Of a stretch of DNA of 6,461 nucleotides, positions 5,093 to 6,461 are shown piece by piece (the first letter of the stretch is position 1; the number at the start of each line of letters is the position of its first letter). The position numbers and the translations under genes are program-made. The notes beneath the pieces are model-generated. The model did no database searches. It saw only the letters and a list, made by a program, of their open reading frames with translations, and was not told the DNA's origin. Origin of the DNA: an uncultured Lachnospiraceae bacterium (GTDB lineage Bacteria; Bacillota; Clostridia; Lachnospirales; Lachnospiraceae); the NCBI GenBank assembly GCA_910583965.1, contig CAJUAE010000149.1, positions 1-6,461 of the forward strand, written 5' to 3'.

Positions 5093-6160
5093 TTATTGAG
5101 TTATGGTTTCTTGAATTAACGCTGTAATTGTGTCAATAGAATCTTTTATTTTGCTGTTTTGCATCGCGTCAATATAAGATTGTCTTGTAAAATACAATTC
5201 ATGCACTTTCTCTGTTAGCGTTACAGCAGTAAGATAATCTTCGTCGGCAACCATGGAAAAGCCCTGTGACTCAAAACTCTTTGCGTTTAAGATCTGGTCT
5301 CCGCGACTTGCATGAGCAGGTAAGGGTATTAAAAGATTGGGCTTTCTCAGCGCTAGAAGTTCGCAGATTGCGTTGGCTCCAGCACGTGAGATAACAATAT
5401 CTGCCATTGCAAACAGGTCTTTTAGATCCTCTTTTACAAATTCAAATTGTTTGTAGCCTGCAGTTTTTAGAAGCAAGTTATCAATCTTTTCCTTTCCACA
5501 GATGTGTACAATCTGAAAATCTTCGAGCAGCTTGGGGAGTGCTTCACGAACCAGTTTGTTGACACCGGCAGCGCCAAGACTTCCTCCAATCACCATAATT
5601 ACAGGTTTTGCCACATTAAAACCGCACATTTGCAATCCCTTTTGTTTACTGCCTTTTGTGAGTTCATTTCGTATAGGAGAGCCTGTGAGTACTGCCTTTT
5701 CAGCAGGCAGATTTTGTAGCGTCTCTGGGAAATTGCAACAAACTTTACGGGCGACGGGAATACATAGATTGTTCGCAAGCCCGGGAGTCATATCGGACTC
5801 GTGTATAATACAAGGGATTTTTAGCATCGCCGCTGCACGAACAACAGGAACACTCACAAATCCACCCTTGCTAAAAACAATATCTGGTTTTAATGTCTTT
5901 AGAATTTTTCTCGCTTCAACAAAGCCCTTAATGACACGAAAAGGGTCGCTAAAGTTTTTAATGTCAAAATATCTTCGGAGTTTTCCAGTAGAAATCCCAT
6001 AATAAGGAATGCGGTAATCTTCGATCAGCTTTTTCTCAATGCCGTCGTAGGAGCCGATATAGTGGATATCATAACCTAGGCTTTTGAGTTTCGGGAACAG
6101 AGCGATATTTGGCGTCACATGTCCGGCGGAGCCGCCGCCAGTAAAGACGATGCGTTTCAT
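5093..6160 (-). CDS. murG: UDP-N-acetylglucosamine–N-acetylmuramyl-(pentapeptide) pyrophosphoryl-undecaprenol GlcNAc transferase
   Basis: The enzyme adds GlcNAc to lipid I to make lipid II at the inner face of the membrane, the last cytoplasmic step of peptidoglycan precursor synthesis. The 355-residue length is typical. The N-terminal glycine-rich loop TGGGSAGHVTPN is at 7-18, FSKGGFVSVPVV at 96-107, and HESDMTPGLANN at 120-131 replaces the HEQN of proteobacterial MurG, as in other Firmicutes. The domain-linking GSPIRNEL is at 160-167. In the C-terminal domain GGSLGA is at 192-197, SRAGANAICELLAL at 258-271 and PLPAHASRGDQILNA at 279-293, covering the nucleotide-sugar binding site. GGAGG lies at 6170-6174, nine bases before the start. 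It follows the TSCPD gene by 17 bp on the same strand, so the two are very likely co-transcribed. It is not embedded in a visible mur/div cluster, unlike in many genomes; the gene order beyond the right edge is unseen. Confidence 0.95.
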   Translation of the reverse strand: MKRIVFTGGGSAGHVTPNIALFPKLKSLGYDIHYIGSYDGIEKKLIEDYRIPYYGISTGKLRRYFDIKNFSDPFRVIKGFVEARKILKTLKPDIVFSKGGFVSVPVVRAAAMLKIPCIIHESDMTPGLANNLCIPVARKVCCNFPETLQNLPAEKAVLTGSPIRNELTKGSKQKGLQMCGFNVAKPVIMVIGGSLGAAGVNKLVREALPKLLEDFQIVHICGKEKIDNLLLKTAGYKQFEFVKEDLKDLFAMADIVISRAGANAICELLALRKPNLLIPLPAHASRGDQILNAKSFESQGFSMVADEDYLTAVTLTEKVHELYFTRQSYIDAMQNSKIKDSIDTITALIQETITQ

Positions 6161-6177
6161 ACTTTTCAGCCTCCGAT

Positions 6178-6432
6178 TTATGATTTTGCTGCTTCTGCTT
6201 TGTACTGTTCCAGCGCATGTGCCAACTGGTCTGGACAGGAGGTATTTTTAAATCCACATTTGATACCTTTGAGCTTAGAGATTGCATCATCAACTGACAT
6301 TCCGGCAACCAGAGCTGAAATCCCTTTTAAATTGCCATTGCAGCCACCAGTGAATGCCACCGATTTTATAATGTTGTTCTCAACTTCAAAATCAATCATT
6401 TTAGAACAGGTTCCGCTTGTTACATATTGCAT
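6178..6432 (-). CDS. TSCPD-domain protein (TIGR03905-like small Cys-conserved protein)
   Basis: The product is 84 residues from the preferred start (MQYVTSGTCSKMIDFEV). It has the family's conserved pattern: C9 in TSGTCS, FTGGCNGNLKGI at 27-38 with C31, GIKCGF at 57-62 with C59, and the name-giving TSCPDQLA at 64-71 with C66. These four cysteines suggest a metal or cluster site, though the biochemical role of the stand-alone family is not established; related TSCPD domains occur at the C-terminus of some ribonucleotide reductases. An upstream in-frame ATG (6451-6453) would add seven residues, but AAGGTAGGG at 6441-6449 on the - strand sits 8 bases before the ATG at 6430-6432, and the N-terminus then matches the usual family start. 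It is the first visible gene of a pair with murG. Confidence 0.88.
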   Translation of the reverse strand: MQYVTSGTCSKMIDFEVENNIIKSVAFTGGCNGNLKGISALVAGMSVDDAISKLKGIKCGFKNTSCPDQLAHALEQYKAEAAKS

Positions 6433-6440
6433 AATGAATA

Positions 6441-6449
6441 CCCTACCTT
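6441..6449 (-). promoter_or_regulatory. Ribosome binding site that fixes the TSCPD gene start
   Basis: On the - strand this reads AAGGTAGGG, 8 bases before ATG 6432-6430. It lies inside the seven-codon N-terminal extension that the upstream ATG would give, so that extension is probably not translated. Confidence 0.65.
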
Positions 6450-6461
6450 TCATATTAAAAA

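Noticed and set aside
5532..6002. 156-codon + strand ORF
   Set aside because: It lies entirely opposite murG, which has full-length conserved motifs; the + strand product has low complexity and no recognisable domain.

Overview
The window looks like a piece of a low-to-moderate GC Firmicutes chromosome, most likely a gut-type Clostridia (Lachnospiraceae-like). This is judged from gene content and protein style: a Firmicutes-type MurG with HESD and ASRGDQ motifs, a TSCPD-family protein, a BlaI/M56 pair, a flavodoxin–SCP2 fusion, strong purine-rich ribosome binding sites, and AT-rich intergenic DNA. No species can be named from the sequence alone.

Layout on the + strand, left to right: the last 21 codons of an unrecognised ORF (2-67); a 152-bp perfectly centred palindromic element (59-210); a degenerate relative of it (about 245-281); a rhomboid-family intramembrane serine protease (295-984); a flavodoxin-fold/SCP2 two-domain protein (1045-2034); a HIT-family nucleotide-binding protein (2096-2509); a BlaI/MecI-type repressor with a recognisable promoter (2695-3087); a gap of about 400 bp ending in a 70-bp palindrome of the same repeat family (3397-3466); and a BlaR1-like M56 zinc metalloprotease (3487-4827). 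Two hairpins follow, the second a good Rho-independent terminator.

On the - strand, a TSCPD-domain protein (6178-6432) and murG (5093-6160) form a two-gene operon converging on the BlaR1-like gene. The space between the convergent genes holds a GC-rich block of DNA (4985-5083) that can fold into two long hairpins closed by an outer stem.

Functionally, the BlaI/M56 pair reads as a sensor-protease/repressor switch. Its M56 protein lacks a penicillin-binding sensor domain and instead carries a short outward tail ending in a Cys/His cluster. The most interesting non-genic content is the palindromic repeat family, seen three times at gene boundaries. One copy supplies the stop codon of the upstream ORF and another overlaps the first possible start codon of the M56 gene. 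The structured block at 4985-5083 is the other notable item. No complete new multi-gene defence or mobile system was found.
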